From Periplaneta americana (lineage: Eukaryota; Arthropoda; Insecta; Blattodea; Blattidae), in assembly GCF_040183065.1 (NCBI RefSeq), contig NC_091127.1, positions 26,772,391 through 26,836,390 on the forward strand: a stretch of 64,000 nucleotides of DNA. Reading direction: 5' to 3'. Each line of letters opens with the position of its first letter. Within the stretch, counting starts at the first letter, position 1. This document shows positions 37,020 to 49,522 of the stretch, piece after piece. The notes beneath the pieces were generated by a model, which worked only from the letters and a program-made list of their open reading frames with translations, was not told where the DNA came from and did not search any database. The translations under genes and the position numbers were made by a program.

Positions 37020-37669
37020 TATGTACTAAATATATAGTATCAAAATTGCACAGGGTATTAAAAATTGTTATTGCAAAAAATAATTGTATTTTAAATGAGG
37101 ATAAATAAGAAGATTAATTTCATACAAAGTACACATTTACATATGGCTATATCACCACATAGTTTTTGTTACAGTTTTAAAGTTAATCAAGGCATGAAGC
37201 ATTTTCAGAAGCTAAGTTTCATCGGCAATCAGAGAGTATGTTCTTATACACAGAAAACGATCTCTCGACATTGCATGAGGTTAAGGGTGCATGTTTAAAC
37301 AAATTGATATGACTGACAGCAATGTCTTCTGGAGGGTTCTGCGTTCCTCCTCTGAGGATCTGGCTCCTGCGGTGGAGTGACATGAGGTGGTGACGTAGCA
37401 AGACCTGTCAGTCACCTAGGTTTTTTCGAGAACAAAGTGTAACATGGCAGGATTAGCAGAGAAATACCAGGTTACACCTGGGTGGTTGTCCTATCCTCAA
37501 TGCACAGTATGTATCCAATTATATGCTGACCACTTTGAGTTTAAAATTTATAAATATTTTCATAACTTTATTTTTAGTTTATGCTGAAATATTGATAATA
37601 ATTAAACTACATTTGGCATGAATGTTAATTTTATGCAAACATATGTAATTACCTTAAAAACGTGTACTA
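37020..37669. other. Intergenic, nothing recognised
   Basis: AT-rich. An ORF at 37219 (-) has no recognisable content. Confidence 0.3.
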
Positions 37670-38513
37670 CAGTGCCTTTCGCTGTCAAGTCACCTGTTGC
37701 ACGGCGGCCATCAATAGCAACCGATGACAACCCAGTTCCCAGCAAATTGAAAGCAAAACTCCCAATGCACAGCGGCCAGCAATAGCAATCGATGTTACCC
37801 CCACAGCCAATTCAGTACAAATATACACTGAAAATGACCATGTACAAAAGTTTAACCTTTTTTCATGATCATGTGGCAACAATTCATGAACAACAGTGAG
37901 CTTGTATGGTTTCAATTTTAAGAGTTTGGTAGCTCGCCATGCTGAGGTCATCGAAATTTCAGTTTCCTGTGCAAGCTGTCGCAGGGATTTCTGTGAAGTA
38001 TGTTCTAATCTTTCTCCCACTTTGTCTAGTTTCTCCTCAGTAAGCATATGTTTCTTTACCCTTCACTTCTTATCAAGAATAGACCCTGTTTCTCTAAATT
38101 TAGTGACAAGTTATCGCGCAGTATCTCTACATGGGGCAGGCACACCTGGATATTCAGTTAAAAATCGCCTTACAACTTTCCTACAAGAATTTGTTAACAC
38201 ATACGAATCATACATAAAAATTCTTTGTTGTAATGTGTAAGTATGTCGAGGCATTATGTAAACTATAGCGCAGCACTAATACAGAAATCACAAGCATAAT
38301 AACACTTGTAGCACTAATACAGAAATAACATTTCATATGAAGCACTTCAAAGCATGACCGCGCTGAAACAAAACAGCTGTGAGACTGACAATGACTCCTG
38401 CGCTCCTACGAAGGGGAGGGGATTCAAGTCGGCCACAGTGCCGTGAGCTCAGTTGTCAATGGTTTCTATCGCCAGCCACCGTGCAACGGGCGACTCAACA
38501 GCAAAATGCACTG
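37670..38513 (-). mobile_element. Deleted mariner-like element keeping the transposase N-terminus
   Basis: TIRs CAGTGCCTTTCGCTGTCAAG and (complement) CAGTGCATTTTGCTGTTGAG, with similarity for about 80 bp and TA at 37668 and 38514. The minus strand encodes CRKVVRRFLTEYPGVPAPCR, DTARYLVTKFRETGSILDKK, then MLTEEKLDKVGERLEH and SAWRATKLLKLKPYKLTVVH, a DUF4817 plus HTH region. The catalytic domain is deleted. Confidence 0.85.
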
Positions 38514-38999
38514 TATTATGAGAAATATGGAGAAAAAAAAATACGTAGCATTGAAATTAAATATAGTGACCTCAGTATCGTAATTCGCCAACATTTTGAA
38601 TTTTAAAACGGATACATACTAAAGAAAAAATATGTAATTACATAAAAATGCGGACTCTATTCATTACACTAATATTTTGAACCACTTGCTGGTTTCATCT
38701 TTTGTGTTTCTCCAGATCTGAATACATATATTGAAATTATATATTACATTGGGTGTATGTCTGAAATTCACTTACTTCTGCTCCATTCGAAAAGTGATAT
38801 AGGTAAGTAACCATCCACTTGGTGGTGATTCACCACATCAGGTTTCGGCAATAAAATTTCGCAACTTATACATTACATTGTAGATGTAATTAGTGGCTTA
38901 TCTTATAACTATCAACCATCCTCTCTAATGTCCATTTCACATCTTTAGAAAAGATTTCTAGGCATACACTGGGTTGATTCAATTTGATAGAAACTATAA

Positions 39000-39480
39000 C
39001 TTGGCAGATACTGTTCTCAAGTTCTTCCACTACATGTGGTTTTCATTCATATACTTTTCCTTTGAGGTTGCTCACAGATGATAAGCACACGGATTGAGAT
39101 CGGGGGGACCTGGCGTGTCATATACCACCACTAATTATGCAGTCCTTCAAAATTCCATGTAAAACTGCGAGAGATGCTCTAGCAATATGGGCTGTTGCAC
39201 CATTCTGTTGGAAATATTAATAGGTTTTGTCCTTTTCTGTAAGCTGTTGATAGAAATTCGTAAGAATGTTTTCAACATCTCTCCCAGAATAGATGGTATC
39301 ATAAAAAGTATCAGACCAATCATTCTCGTGCCACTAACTGCACACCAAATGTAATGTAATGCAACAACTTCAAGCAGGGCACCTGGATTTATTGAACAAA
39401 AATGTCTACTATTTTGTGCATTCACATATCCACTCAGTTGAAACAAGTTGTTAAATCAGATGGTTGTTGAACATTTCAGT
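39000..39480 (-). mobile_element. Mariner-like transposase C-terminal fragment, decayed
   Basis: Minus frames: IWCAVSGTRMIGLILF, MLKTFLRISINSLQK, EWCNSPYC zone and PGPPDLNPCAYHL. These follow the order of the DUF4817-type catalytic domain. Ends are not identified. Confidence 0.65.
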
Positions 39481-39514
39481 AGAAATACAGCATAACACTT
39501 TGTTCGTAATATAT

Positions 39515-39570
39515 GTGTATAAACAAAGATTCACTGTTCTTTTGTATAAACAAAGATTCACTGTTCTTTT
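39515..39570. repeat. 27-bp tandem duplication
   Basis: tataaacaaagattcactgt plus tcttttg occurs twice in a row. Confidence 0.88.
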
Positions 39571-41044
39571 GTTACAAACTAAACTGAATTGCACTGAATG
39601 GAAGTCAGCTGTACACTAATGCTCTAACCTTGACGACGCCCTTCAGCCTGTACTACATCACACAAAACCTTCACATGCACACTAGGCCTATTTCCTCAGC
39701 AGTCACATTCGATCTATAACAGTAAAAGGATAACAGCATTTACCTGAGTAAAATCAATTTTCTGGCAAATGTTCTGTATAGTTCATTTCACTCAATTGTA
39801 GTATTATTAAAACAACAGCTTAGGATGTTGTTTCCTTATTGCTTCTCAAACCCAGTCATGAACGATATGAAAAATTCCAAGTGTGACTTTCCTTGTAAAG
39901 GAAGAGAAGCTAATAGTCCTATTTCATGTTAATTTCAAGCACCCTTTATAACATATATTTATAACAGATATATGCAGGAAATAGGGCAGCAAATCGCTTA
40001 CTCTTTGTCTCAGACAAGCTTCAGATTGCAAAAGGTGCAAAATAACAAGTTGTCTCGAAGTAATTAGTGACATTTTATATCGTACTTTTAGTAATTGCAG
40101 TTTCAAGTTTGTTTTATAGCCTATGTCCTGATTAAGTTTTTTAACTTTGTAATCAAGTCCATTGCGAAATGTTTTCTGATTTAATCTGTTTATGTGGATA
40201 AAATTCCCCCTATATTCTTGAACATTTCTTCCTGGAATCTTCATCTAAGAAACTTCCTAATTTTTTGGCTATTAGTATAGATATTCTGTAACAGATCATC
40301 TGCCTCGTTGATAAATGGTCACTGTAAATATATACTTTATACAGTGAAACTTCTTTTATAAGTTTTGCACTTATTCATGTTTCACGCTTAAACATTTTTT
40401 TCTAAAGCCCCAGCAAAATACCTATACAGTACTTTCCACGTTAATTTATTTCGGTTATACGTTTTTTTACACTAATACAATCGTATTTTAAACCCTAGGA
40501 GATATGAAACGTCATTTATACATTCTAAACCAATTTTGTTCAAAATTAGGTTTGCCACGAAAATGTACAAACATGAAAATATAGCATGTGATCATTGTTA
40601 AGATGCGGACCCACTTTGAAATTCGTGAAAATTCGAAGCTGTTCCTGCTTTAGAAACAGTTAAACATTCTGTAGCACATCATGATGTAACTGAACAAATG
40701 AAGCAACAATTTGAGAGCATGGTTTATTCCTTAGGAGCAAGCAATGCAAAATAACTTACTTTTTTTGTAAAATAATCATGTGTTATTAAATGAAGATCAC
40801 ATGGAAAGAACAAGGTAAGTCAATGTCGTAAAATTTTCTGAATTGGACTTTGAAATGTAGTAACAGCCAGCTTTGGCTCTAAAGAGCTAAGATTTTCTAC
40901 AAATCTTACATTCCTCAAGAATATGTGTTCTAAATTTGAGTACTGTATTACAAACTCAAAGGTGGCTTAACTGTGTACAGTGTTGTGTAGAAGATTATAT
41001 AAGACCAAGAATGCCTATCCTGGTACAGCTACTTTAACCGAAAC

Positions 41045-41111
<67 letters not shown>

Positions 41112-42338
41112 TAGCCAACATGAATTTATTCTTCATTGTTTGGTACACTCTTTTAACACCTGTATAGTCACTGATTAACGTTATATCTTCTTTATTGTGA
41201 TAACACGTATTATAAAAATTACCTGGCTGACTAGCCTAGGCTTCGGATGACGGACACCACGTCAAACTAGTCAGTCAGGTAATTTTTATAATATTAACAC
41301 AGTAAAGTTATAACTTGAATTTATTTCTTAAAAGATAATTTAAATGCAATTAGGTGAACATTTTATATGAAGACCTATAAAAAGTTGAGCCTTTTTCCAT
41401 AGGCTATAATCTAGAAAATTTTGTGTAGAGTTTCCTTAGTGCTCATTCAATATTGTGTTATAAGCGGGATTTGGAAGCGTTACAAGGGGATGTCCAGGGA
41501 CCGTATTTTCGTTGCTGGTGATTTACTTCACATTTTTTTTCTGTTTCTTTTTGGTCAATCTATCTGCACCCTTATTTCCTTACACTCATTCAAGCACGAG
41601 GCAGTACTTATTGTAAAACTCTTTTCTTCTCAATATTTTGTATTTGTTTATATTACAGGACTACACTTATTTGATTCTGTCTTTGGAATTGATGCAAATA
41701 ACACAGCTTAAACGGCTGTTTTTAATCACGAAATGAAGTGTGTTTGGTAATTTAATTTTGAAGAGAACCTTCTGGAATAATGTAGCCTATATATAACTTA
41801 AGTTTCTGCATTAAAATTTATAGCAATGCAAACAATCTTCTCATTCTGTAACATAAGTGAACCCATTTGTTACCCTTTGCTGTATTCAATTTTCTACATA
41901 AGAAGACTGTTCCTAGAGAACTCATTTATTAATTTGCTGCATTAAAATTTTTTTGTTATTACTGCTTTGAACATAATGTAATCTTTCCAGTGTAATTTGA
42001 GCTGTAAAAGCATTCTGACTGTCCTTTGTTGCATGTGACTAATAAAAATACGTTACTTCATGTTATCCTTTGTCCTGCAGTGGAGAATGAAGAAGGATGA
42101 TTGAAAATGTGTTGAATAAAAGTGGATTCCAGTTACGCCCAGTCACTATTGGTTACTGGGTTAATTAAGACTGAATCCTAACTAATGTATACTTGTAAAT
42201 GTAACTGCAAAGATCAAGTAAATGTGTGGCATAAGATGATTTGAAGTATACTTTATTAGTGAAATTATATGTTGTAATCTGCAGAAAATTGTGAACTTAC
42301 AAATTTTAGAGAAAGATGTAACTACAATCGTGGAACTA
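39571..42338. other. Intergenic; microsatellite and hairpin only
   Basis: (TAA)n at 41046-41107. Hairpin arms 41209-41234 and 41267-41292 (attataaaaattacctggct... and complement, one mismatch, 32-nt loop). TACAGTGAAACTTC at 40339 resembles a Tigger TIR without a visible partner. Confidence 0.55.
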
Positions 42339-42340
42339 TA

Positions 42341-43136
42341 TAGAGTGAATATAAGCTATAGGAACAAATTTCAGGAAGTGATTCCTGACAGGAAAATGAA
42401 CAAAAAAAATTTCATCTGAACATTTGTCCGGAAATGCATGTTCCATGATAGATGGCAACACTGTTCATGATGTTAATTCCTCGTAACAGCATTTGTCAGC
42501 TTCAGCGTCAATGTTTGGACTGGGATTATGGGTGACCACCTACTTGGTCTAGTCCTTCCACAACACCTCAATGGCCAAGTATCTGCGATTTCTGCAGGTC
42601 ACTCTGCATGTGTTGCTAGAAAATTTGTCGTTGACATTACGACAGGTCATGTGGTTAATGCATGATGGAACTCCTCTCCACTTCGTGATCATCAGCATCT
42701 CAACATCTTCCCCGGGAGATGGATCGGACAAGGTCCTGTTGCATGGCCCTCCTGGTCACCAAACTTAAACTTACTTGATTTTTAACTGTGGGATCACCCT
42801 GAAAAGTGTCGTTTATGCTGAGACAGTTCCTGATGTGCAGACACTAGAACAACATCTCAATGCAGCCTATGGCACTATTCAGATGCAGGCCAGAACATTT
42901 TAACGGATGTGTCAATCCATGATGCGACACATGGGAATTTGTATTGAGGCTCATGGGAGGCACTCCAAAGTTGTCAGAAATTAAATGGCTAGTAATGGAA
43001 TGTAATATGCTATATTCCGGACACACTGTGTATTTCCGGACATATATTCGTATGAACTAGGCCTATTTTGTTCATTTTCCTGTCAGGAATCACTTCCTGA
43101 AATGTTTCCCTATACTGGTAGTTCAAATTCACCCTG
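42341..43136 (+). mobile_element. Mariner-like element, C-terminal transposase only
   Basis: TIR pair TAGAGTGAATATAAGC / CAGGGTGAATTTGAAC, followed by a strongly conserved TTTCAGGAAGTGATTCCTGA and CAGGAAAATGAACAAA. TA at 42339 and 43137. Plus frames: RQVMWLMHDGTPLHF, SVVYAETVPDVQ, EQHLNAAYGTIQMQARTF and ICIEAHGRHS. Broken frames, N-terminus deleted. Confidence 0.85.
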
Positions 43137-43639
43137 TATAAGAAGAGAAGCATTTCACTGACGTTCATAAATAACAAACAGTGTGTGGCAACCAAGCTGG
43201 TAACAAAAAACATCTTGTGTGGCAACAAAGCTGTAAAAATCTAGAGTTCATATAATGGTTTGAGTCATTCTTACACGAACGTAATAACGTAAATTTATGG
43301 TAGCTCTTACGAGAAAAATGAAAAGCTTTGTTAATAGATGGCTATTTACTCTAACCATCCCTCCTCTTACTCCTCTTTCACACTTCAACTAATCTCCAGA
43401 TCTCCCTGTTTCTTCTCTACTCTCCCTTTCATTTCTTCTATCTTGTCTACGAAACCATCAACTGATATAGGCCAGCGGTACCCTAACTTTACTGTTACAG
43501 GACCCATTTTAAAATCTGAAAAATTTTTCGCGACCCACCTGATATGTATACAGCCTTCTGTATAATTAAATTTATCTCGAAACAGGTGAACTTTCGTTCA
43601 AAACATATAGGCCTACACGAAAATACTGTGATAGATAAT

Positions 43640-44300
43640 CCTAATGTCAAAGTGGGATAATCATAAAAGAAATATTTCTTTTAGTAACTTACCTAGGATA
43701 AGAAGTTATGAACGGAAGATTCTGTGTAGAATCTTTGGCCCAGTTAATGATCATCAAGGATGGAGGATACGCTCCAACAATGAACTTACCAGGTGGCCTG
43801 GGTTCGAATCCCGGTCGGGACAAGTTACCTGGTTGAGGTTTTTTCCGGGGTTTTCCCTCAACCCAATACGGGCAAATGTTGGGTAAATTTTGGTGCTCAT
43901 CCCGGACTCATTTCACCGGCATTATCACCTTCATTTCACTCAGACGCTAAATAACCTAGATGTTGATACAGCGTCGTAAAATAACCCAATAAAATAAAAC
44001 AATGAACTTTCTTAACCTGATAGGAGGTCAAGATGTTGTAAAATTTATGAAAGCTCAAAGACTGAGATGGCTAGTACATGTAAACAGGATGCCTGGAACA
44101 CGCACTCCTATTAAAATGTTAAAGGGTAGACTATATAACAGGAGGAGAAAGGGTAGACCAAAGTTAAGGTGGATGGATGGGGTATCCAAAGATCTTGAAA
44201 TTATGGGCGTGAGAGGATGGACTAACATGGTAAAGGACAGAGTAAGATGGAAGGCTGTTGTTAAGGAGGTCAAAAGCCACCCTGGGTTGTAGTGATGATG
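43640..44300 (+). mobile_element. LINE 3' fragment interrupted by a SINE
   Basis: Reads RSYERKILCRIFGPVNDHQG and WRIRSNNEL. After the SINE it resumes with MKAQRLRWLVHVNRMPGTRT, RRRKGRPKLRWMDGVSKDLE and VRWKAVVKE. Terminates GTAGTGATGATGA. The second frame is open to the stop. Confidence 0.9.
43788..43997 (+). mobile_element. SINE family A, 5'-truncated, inside a LINE
   Basis: GGCCTGGGTTCGAATCCCGG (box B), GGTTTTTTCCGGGGTTTTCC, GTTGATACAGCGTCGTAAAA, then AATAAAATAA. Duplication AACAATGAACTT at 43776-43787 and 43998-44009. Box A is missing. Confidence 0.93.
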
Positions 44301-44339
44301 AACTTACTTAAGAAAAAAAAATACTTAACTTATTAATGA

Positions 44340-45597
44340 TTACAAAAAAATCAAAAGAACACTGTCACAAGTAGACAAGTTTAATAAGGTTAAAGATAAG
44401 CTTGAAAGTCAATGCGATTTATGGCATTGTTTTGCATCAATGAGAAAGTCAATATCAGGGTTGAAACTTGTTAATTTTAACCTCAGATCGCTGCCTCAGA
44501 ACACCAAACTTGAAAAGGCACGTTCAAAAGAGTAAAAAAAGAGAACCATACAGCTGGAAATATTGATGAGGAAATTGTTCAATTTTACCGAAGGAATGAC
44601 ATATCAAGGCAAGCTCCTGGGAGGGTGATATTAGCATAAACAGAAGGATTAAACAACGAATTTTAAGAAGAGGTTTATGAATACTACAATAGCAAAGCTA
44701 TACCAGCTGTTTAAGAAAGAAAAACTCAGATGCAAAAGTGGGGAAATCAAAGTTTTTCTCACTTCGAACCAAATTTGTACTTTGTAGTTCTATTAGACAC
44801 AGTTGCTAGCAACCCAGAAAACGAAACTTGTATGGCCAGCAAATGTGACAGTTGCAGATACAAAACTTCTCCATCAGTGCTCAACCTTACCAGAGGACAC
44901 AAATGAATTAGTGTGGTATGCCTGGAATATTAGTGAAGGAAAAGTGGTGAAAACCATGCACGAGACCTTTGGAGAACTTCTTAGCAAGATAACACAGTTT
45001 TTAAAGCACTGCTTCCTTGTAAAGACCCAATGTAAATCCTTTCGGGAAAAGAAGGCAGCTACAAATGGCAAAGAAATTGTTCTGCAAATTTACTTTTCTA
45101 AAAACTACACTGTGAGATATCAGGACGAAATTCAGTCTCTGCCTATTGGAACTCGCAGCAAGTAACAATTTTTACTGCAGTTGCTTGGATAGGTCTTGGA
45201 ATAGTACTGGGTTATATCATAATAAGTGATGAACTATCTCATGAAAAATATGCTGTCAATGCATTTCTACGACACTTACTTCACTTACTTCCACCGATCA
45301 AAACCACATATACTGAAGTAGGCCTAAGAACTTTAAATATCTTTTCAGATGGAGCAGCCAGTAATTTTAAGTAGTGTTACACCTTACATAATCTAACAAA
45401 CCTTCAAGACAAATTCCAGCTTGAGCTATCTTGGAACTTCCTAGCGACAAGTCATGGGAAAGGCAGTGTTGATGGTGTTGGGGGTGAACTCAAGCGATTG
45501 TTATAGCATGCAGTTTTAGGTGGAAAATGTGAAATTAAAGATCCAATGTCCTTTTATGAGAGTGCTAAAAAAGTGTCAAAATCAGTTGTGGTGACAC
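44340..45597 (+). mobile_element. Decayed repeat-borne protein of unidentified family
   Basis: Fragments in order: ESQCDLWHCFASM, CSTLPEDTNELVWYAWN, SEGKVVKTMHETFGELL, NGKEIVLQIYFSKNYTVRYQ, IISDELSHEKYAVNAFLRH, NIFSDGAASNFK, LSWNFLATSHGKGSVDGVGG, then FYESAKKVSKSV. The SDGAASNFK and SHGKGxVDGVGG blocks recall a family common in arthropod genomes and probably transposon-borne. Conserved Asp in SDG and VDG could be a DDE-type site (inference). Several breaks; truncated by the LINE at 45599. Confidence 0.55.
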
Positions 45598-45598
45598 T

Positions 45599-46451
45599 GT
45601 TGTTTTTAAATGCCAGGCGTTTGACAAAGTCATTTGACCTCTTGCACTCCAATATTTTTCAAAGATATTTTCATGGTAAGACACTGATGCACAGATTTTG
45701 AGGTGTTCCGAATCCATTTCTTGGTTTGAGTTGCACAATGGGCAGTTAGGGGACTGATATATTCCAATTCTATGCGGGTGTTTGACCATACAGTCATGGC
45801 CTGCTGCCAATCTAAATATAGTTACAGACGATTTTCCTGGTAGGCCTAACTCGAGAATTAACTGTGGATTATGATGCAGAGAGTTCCATTTTTTTCCCTT
45901 GAGATTGTGTTATCAAATTTTGTTTTTTGGGTGAATGTAGAGTATCCAACGCCCACTGAACGAATATTTCACTTGTATCACTGCCAATGTTGCGCTATAA
46001 TCGTATATGCAAGGTAGGCTATAACGAAAACCTAAACTAACCAAACCTAACCTGTCAAAGAAGCAACAAGTTATACTAAATATGTGTAAAATTGGCCTAT
46101 GTCTCTATAGTGGGCGGGACATAAGTAATTCTAAGTACCGTACCAGTATGTAGATTTAATAAATCTTTTCACAGAGTAATCTTACGTAGATTTAGTAACA
46201 GGTCTGTAAGTAGCAGTGCTGCCCTTCTTTGCTAAAGCATCCACATTCTCGTTTCCCAGGATTCCACAATGGGATGGTATCCATTGGAATACAATTCTTT
46301 TATTGAGTGTAATTAATCGAGAGAGCATTTTAGATATTTCTGCTGTTTGAGATGAAGGTGTGTGTCTAGAGACTATTGATAGAGCTGCTTGGAGTCTGAC
46401 AATATAACTGCATTCTTAAATTTATTGATGTGGTATAGAAGATTCCTGAGC
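45599..46451 (-). mobile_element. RNase H LINE copy, minus strand, with inner insertion
   Basis: The minus strand reads the same protein as 34874-35431 (RIGIYQSPNCPLCNSNQEMD and so on), from the RNase H VILSDSK zone to an AAC tail. It is interrupted at about 45925-46147 by some 220 bp holding CCTAAACTAACCAAACCTAA. Its 5' end abuts repeat E head to head. Confidence 0.85.
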
Positions 46452-46690
46452 AGTACATCTCACTTGATGATATGTGTCAGAGAAAGAACAATTGTATAAC
46501 CTACATCTGAAGTCTGATTAGTGTAAAAAAAATGTAAGTTGTCAGCAAAGTATGCAATGGAGGGGGAAAGGAACTGGCCACCCTACCGCATTATTTCCTG
46601 GCTTAGTTGCCTCGTGAATGATGTCTTTTTTTCTTTTTGGTGTCACTTGTGAGGTTCAAATCTGTCTTCAGACAGTTGACTAAACTAAAA
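46452..46690 (+). mobile_element. Repeat E, second copy
   Basis: CAGTACATCTCACTTGATGA, GGAACTGGCCACCCTACCGC and CAGACAGTTGACTAAACTAA match 21526-21728. It carries about 70 bp (CTGGCTTAGTTGCCTC...) that the first copy lacks. Confidence 0.8.
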
Positions 46691-47381
46691 CTACCATACG
46701 ACCGTGAAAGCTGCGACGCATGAAAAAATCGTCTGATAGCGTATTCAATGAGAAGCGAGCACTGCAGTGCTGGTAATTGTCACCATAAAACATTTCCTTC
46801 CATATAGTCTACAATAAATATCAGGTCGAAACTAATTGCAATTATTTGTTTCTTATTTAAGATAGATTGAATACTTAATACTTCATTTAAAGCAACCTAG
46901 TAAATAAAGATGAGCATTTCCTCTGGACCAAAAGCATGAGGGTTCGTGTTTAAATAAAAAGTATTTTTCCTGAACCAAAAGGGCAGGAAACGAGGTTAGG
47001 CTGGGTTAGTTGAAGGGATTGTTAAGTAACAGGAACGAAATTTTCCTTCATTAATAATGCTACAACTTTTCAAAACGTTGGCAACAACACTTCTACATCT
47101 TTCGCTAAATAACGCTTTAATTAATACAACGAGTCTCAAGCAGTCAATCATAAGACTTTTAATGGATGCTCGCCCTACTTAGCTTATAGCCTATTTTTTC
47201 TGTAAAAAAAAAAAAAAAAAAAAAAGGCGGTATTTACGATAGGTCCGTCACACACATTCCTAGAGGAACAATATCTCTCGAGACAATCCAGATAACTTCT
47301 TACATGCATTTTACGTTCGGACATTGACTCCCTTAATTAACTTACGGTGTAAGAAAACGAAGTGTAACCAATGTATTTATC
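46691..47381. other. Intergenic, nothing recognised
   Basis: A tract at 47204-47225. No repeat ends seen. Confidence 0.3.
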
Positions 47382-47699
47382 TTGCCTTGCGATTGTAAGT
47401 ACATTCTTTCCCTGGTGATGCTTTATGTTAAAAACCAAGATACATTTAATGCTAGTCAGAACGTTCAAAATTTTAATAAAGACACAAAAAGTCTCAATCT
47501 ACCCCCTATCAGTACTTATAAAAAAACCGCTAAAACCAGTTCACTAGACCAGCCCATTCATTTACTACGGCCTTCAATGCCCTGCCTAGTAATATGCTTT
47601 GAAGGGCCAAGAAAAAAATTTAGAACAGAACTGACAAAAAATGACTCCATGTCTACCTACTCATATTTCAATTCAATTGATGAATTGTTTGTAACGTGA
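47382..47699 (+). CDS. Unidentified 105-residue ORF
   Basis: ATG to TGA, unmatched to any transposon family I know and not overlapping a recognised repeat. The C-terminal half (ISTYKKTAKTSSLD, RPSMPCLVICFEGPRKKF, YFNSIDELFVT) has mixed composition like a real protein. The N-terminal part may be non-coding: a possible internal start of an exon lies near 47455. No function is assigned; it could be a terminal exon of a spliced gene or a chance ORF. Confidence 0.28.
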   Translation: MPCDCKYILSLVMLYVKNQDTFNASQNVQNFNKDTKSLNLPPISTYKKTAKTSSLDQPIHLLRPSMPCLVICFEGPRKKFRTELTKNDSMSTYSYFNSIDELFVT

Positions 47700-48350
47700 A
47701 TTAATCCGTTTATTACGTATTATATATTATAGTAAGTTATTCTTTGTATAACTTTTTACTTGTTCATCATCTCAAAGCTACAATGCTGGAATACCTAATT
47801 TAAATGAAATGAAAAACTGTTATAGGATACCTTCGTGCTACGCATGCAAGAATCAAAAGCAGCATAATTGAAATTCACTGTTTCTTACCTTAAATCTGCT
47901 GCATAAGCTTGCAGACATTACCATTAAAGACTTCCTCAGCACAATACCACACACGACAAAATATAATATTATTGTATACGCTGTTTTCACAATAAAACAT
48001 ACTTAACGCCAAATTCGAAATGGAAGGTTACATTCTGATATCCAAAAACCGATCACCTGAAGCAGAGTTCAGAATCTGAATGCCTTCATTCATACTGGCT
48101 ACTCATACGTCATCATATTTATAGCCAGTATCGATATCAGATAACAGCTGTAACTTTAATCAACCACACGATATTACTTTTCCTTTTAATTTTCCCGCTT
48201 TTAATATATTTCCGATTGAAGATGTAACGAGTGCCATCTATTGGAAAAGTAACGTTTCCAGGGGTGAACAAATTTGTATGATAAAATTCATTCACGACCT
48301 TTTTTACTCTTTTACAGAAACTATAATTTAACCTTTATATTTGAAATTGC

Positions 48351-48545
48351 CTTGCCCGTGGCGGATTAGTCTCTCTGCCCTCCACTGTGGGTTCGAACCC
48401 CACCTGAGTCACGAAGGAATTTGTGGTGAGCAAAGCGGGATATATCTCGGGGGTTATCCCATTCCCCCTCCCCACTATTATCATTGTTATTCCATCAAAC
48501 TCCGCAATCAGCCTCACTCTGCGAGATTCCGAGCAAGAGGGCTCT
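48351..48545 (+). mobile_element. tRNA-headed SINE, family D
   Basis: GCCCGTGGCGGATTAGTCTC, then GGGTTCGAACCCCACC (box B with a good T-stem), ending in AGGGCTCTAAATAATAAATA. Single copy in the window, duplication unclear. Confidence 0.55.
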
Positions 48546-48680
48546 AAATAATAAATATTATATTATAGCCCTCTTGGTCCCGAGCCAGGTCTCCAGAACA
48601 AAATGAGAAATGGCTAAACAGTTGTACACGTGTTTAATAAAAATATTATTAGCCTATAGATGAAATTAACAAATGCAATA

Positions 48681-48927
48681 CAGTATTGGCCCGAAAATAA
48701 GCCCCACGCTTAAAATTCGAGAAGGGGTTAAGAAAAAAATAATCAGAGATTGAGAGGGAGGGGAAAAACATTACAGTTTTGTGTTACCAATAGTAATTTT
48801 ATTCTATAACCTGTATCATAGTCATATTAAATTAATTTACGATGGTTGTGCCTCTGCTCGTCTAGTAGGTATTTGAAAAACAATACACTTACCATAGGAT
48901 TGCCTTTAGATGTTCTCGTTGAAACTG

Positions 48928-48970
<43 letters not shown>

Positions 48971-49445
48971 CCCCTGAAGCAATTCAACGTCGCACATTAG
49001 ATTCGTCCAATCCATATTCATTCTTCCGGCCTTCTTGTTGCTTGTAGTTTAGCGTAACGAACTGAAAGTTTGAAACTCAAGTCGTGACTGTGCCAAATTT
49101 CTAGGTTTCATTATGCTTTTCGCTCTATATGATCGTTTGTATCGGCCAGAAACGGGTTGTCTTATTACTATCCAACTTCTTACTGAACTGATCGCAAGCT
49201 TAAGAAACAATACAAATTTAACGTCAAACTCAAATACTGCATGACATTGTTGCGTCATTGCAGTTTAGTTCACAAACTCTGGCTGCATCAATGCATTATT
49301 TAAAGATGAGAAATAAGCGCCATTTTTAAACAGCATAGGACACGATGAAATATCGTAAAATCCAAGGTCGCGAATTTAATCAGCACCTTAACTTTTCACA
49401 GTTGAAATTTGTATTAAAAGTGCAGCTTATTTTCGGCCAATGCGG
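48681..49445. mobile_element. Tigger-like MITE with long T tract
   Basis: TIRs CAGTATTGGCCCGAAAATAA and (complement) CCGCATTGGCCGAAAATAAG, TA at 48679 and 49446. A T tract of about 40 at 48931-48970. No transposase. Confidence 0.78.
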
Positions 49446-49522
49446 TAATACGGAATACCTTTACTATTTTAGACTGTCAGCCGGAAAAAAAAAAAATTAT
49501 AAAACCACTCACAGATGTCTAA

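Noticed and set aside
41421-41711. Host exon encoding DSVFGIDANNTA
   Set aside because: There is an acceptor-like ttacag before it, but no partner exon or recognisable protein.
46028-46062. Telomere-like TTAGG array
   Set aside because: Only short degenerate runs (also at 11234 and 22905), no perfect tandem TTAGG.
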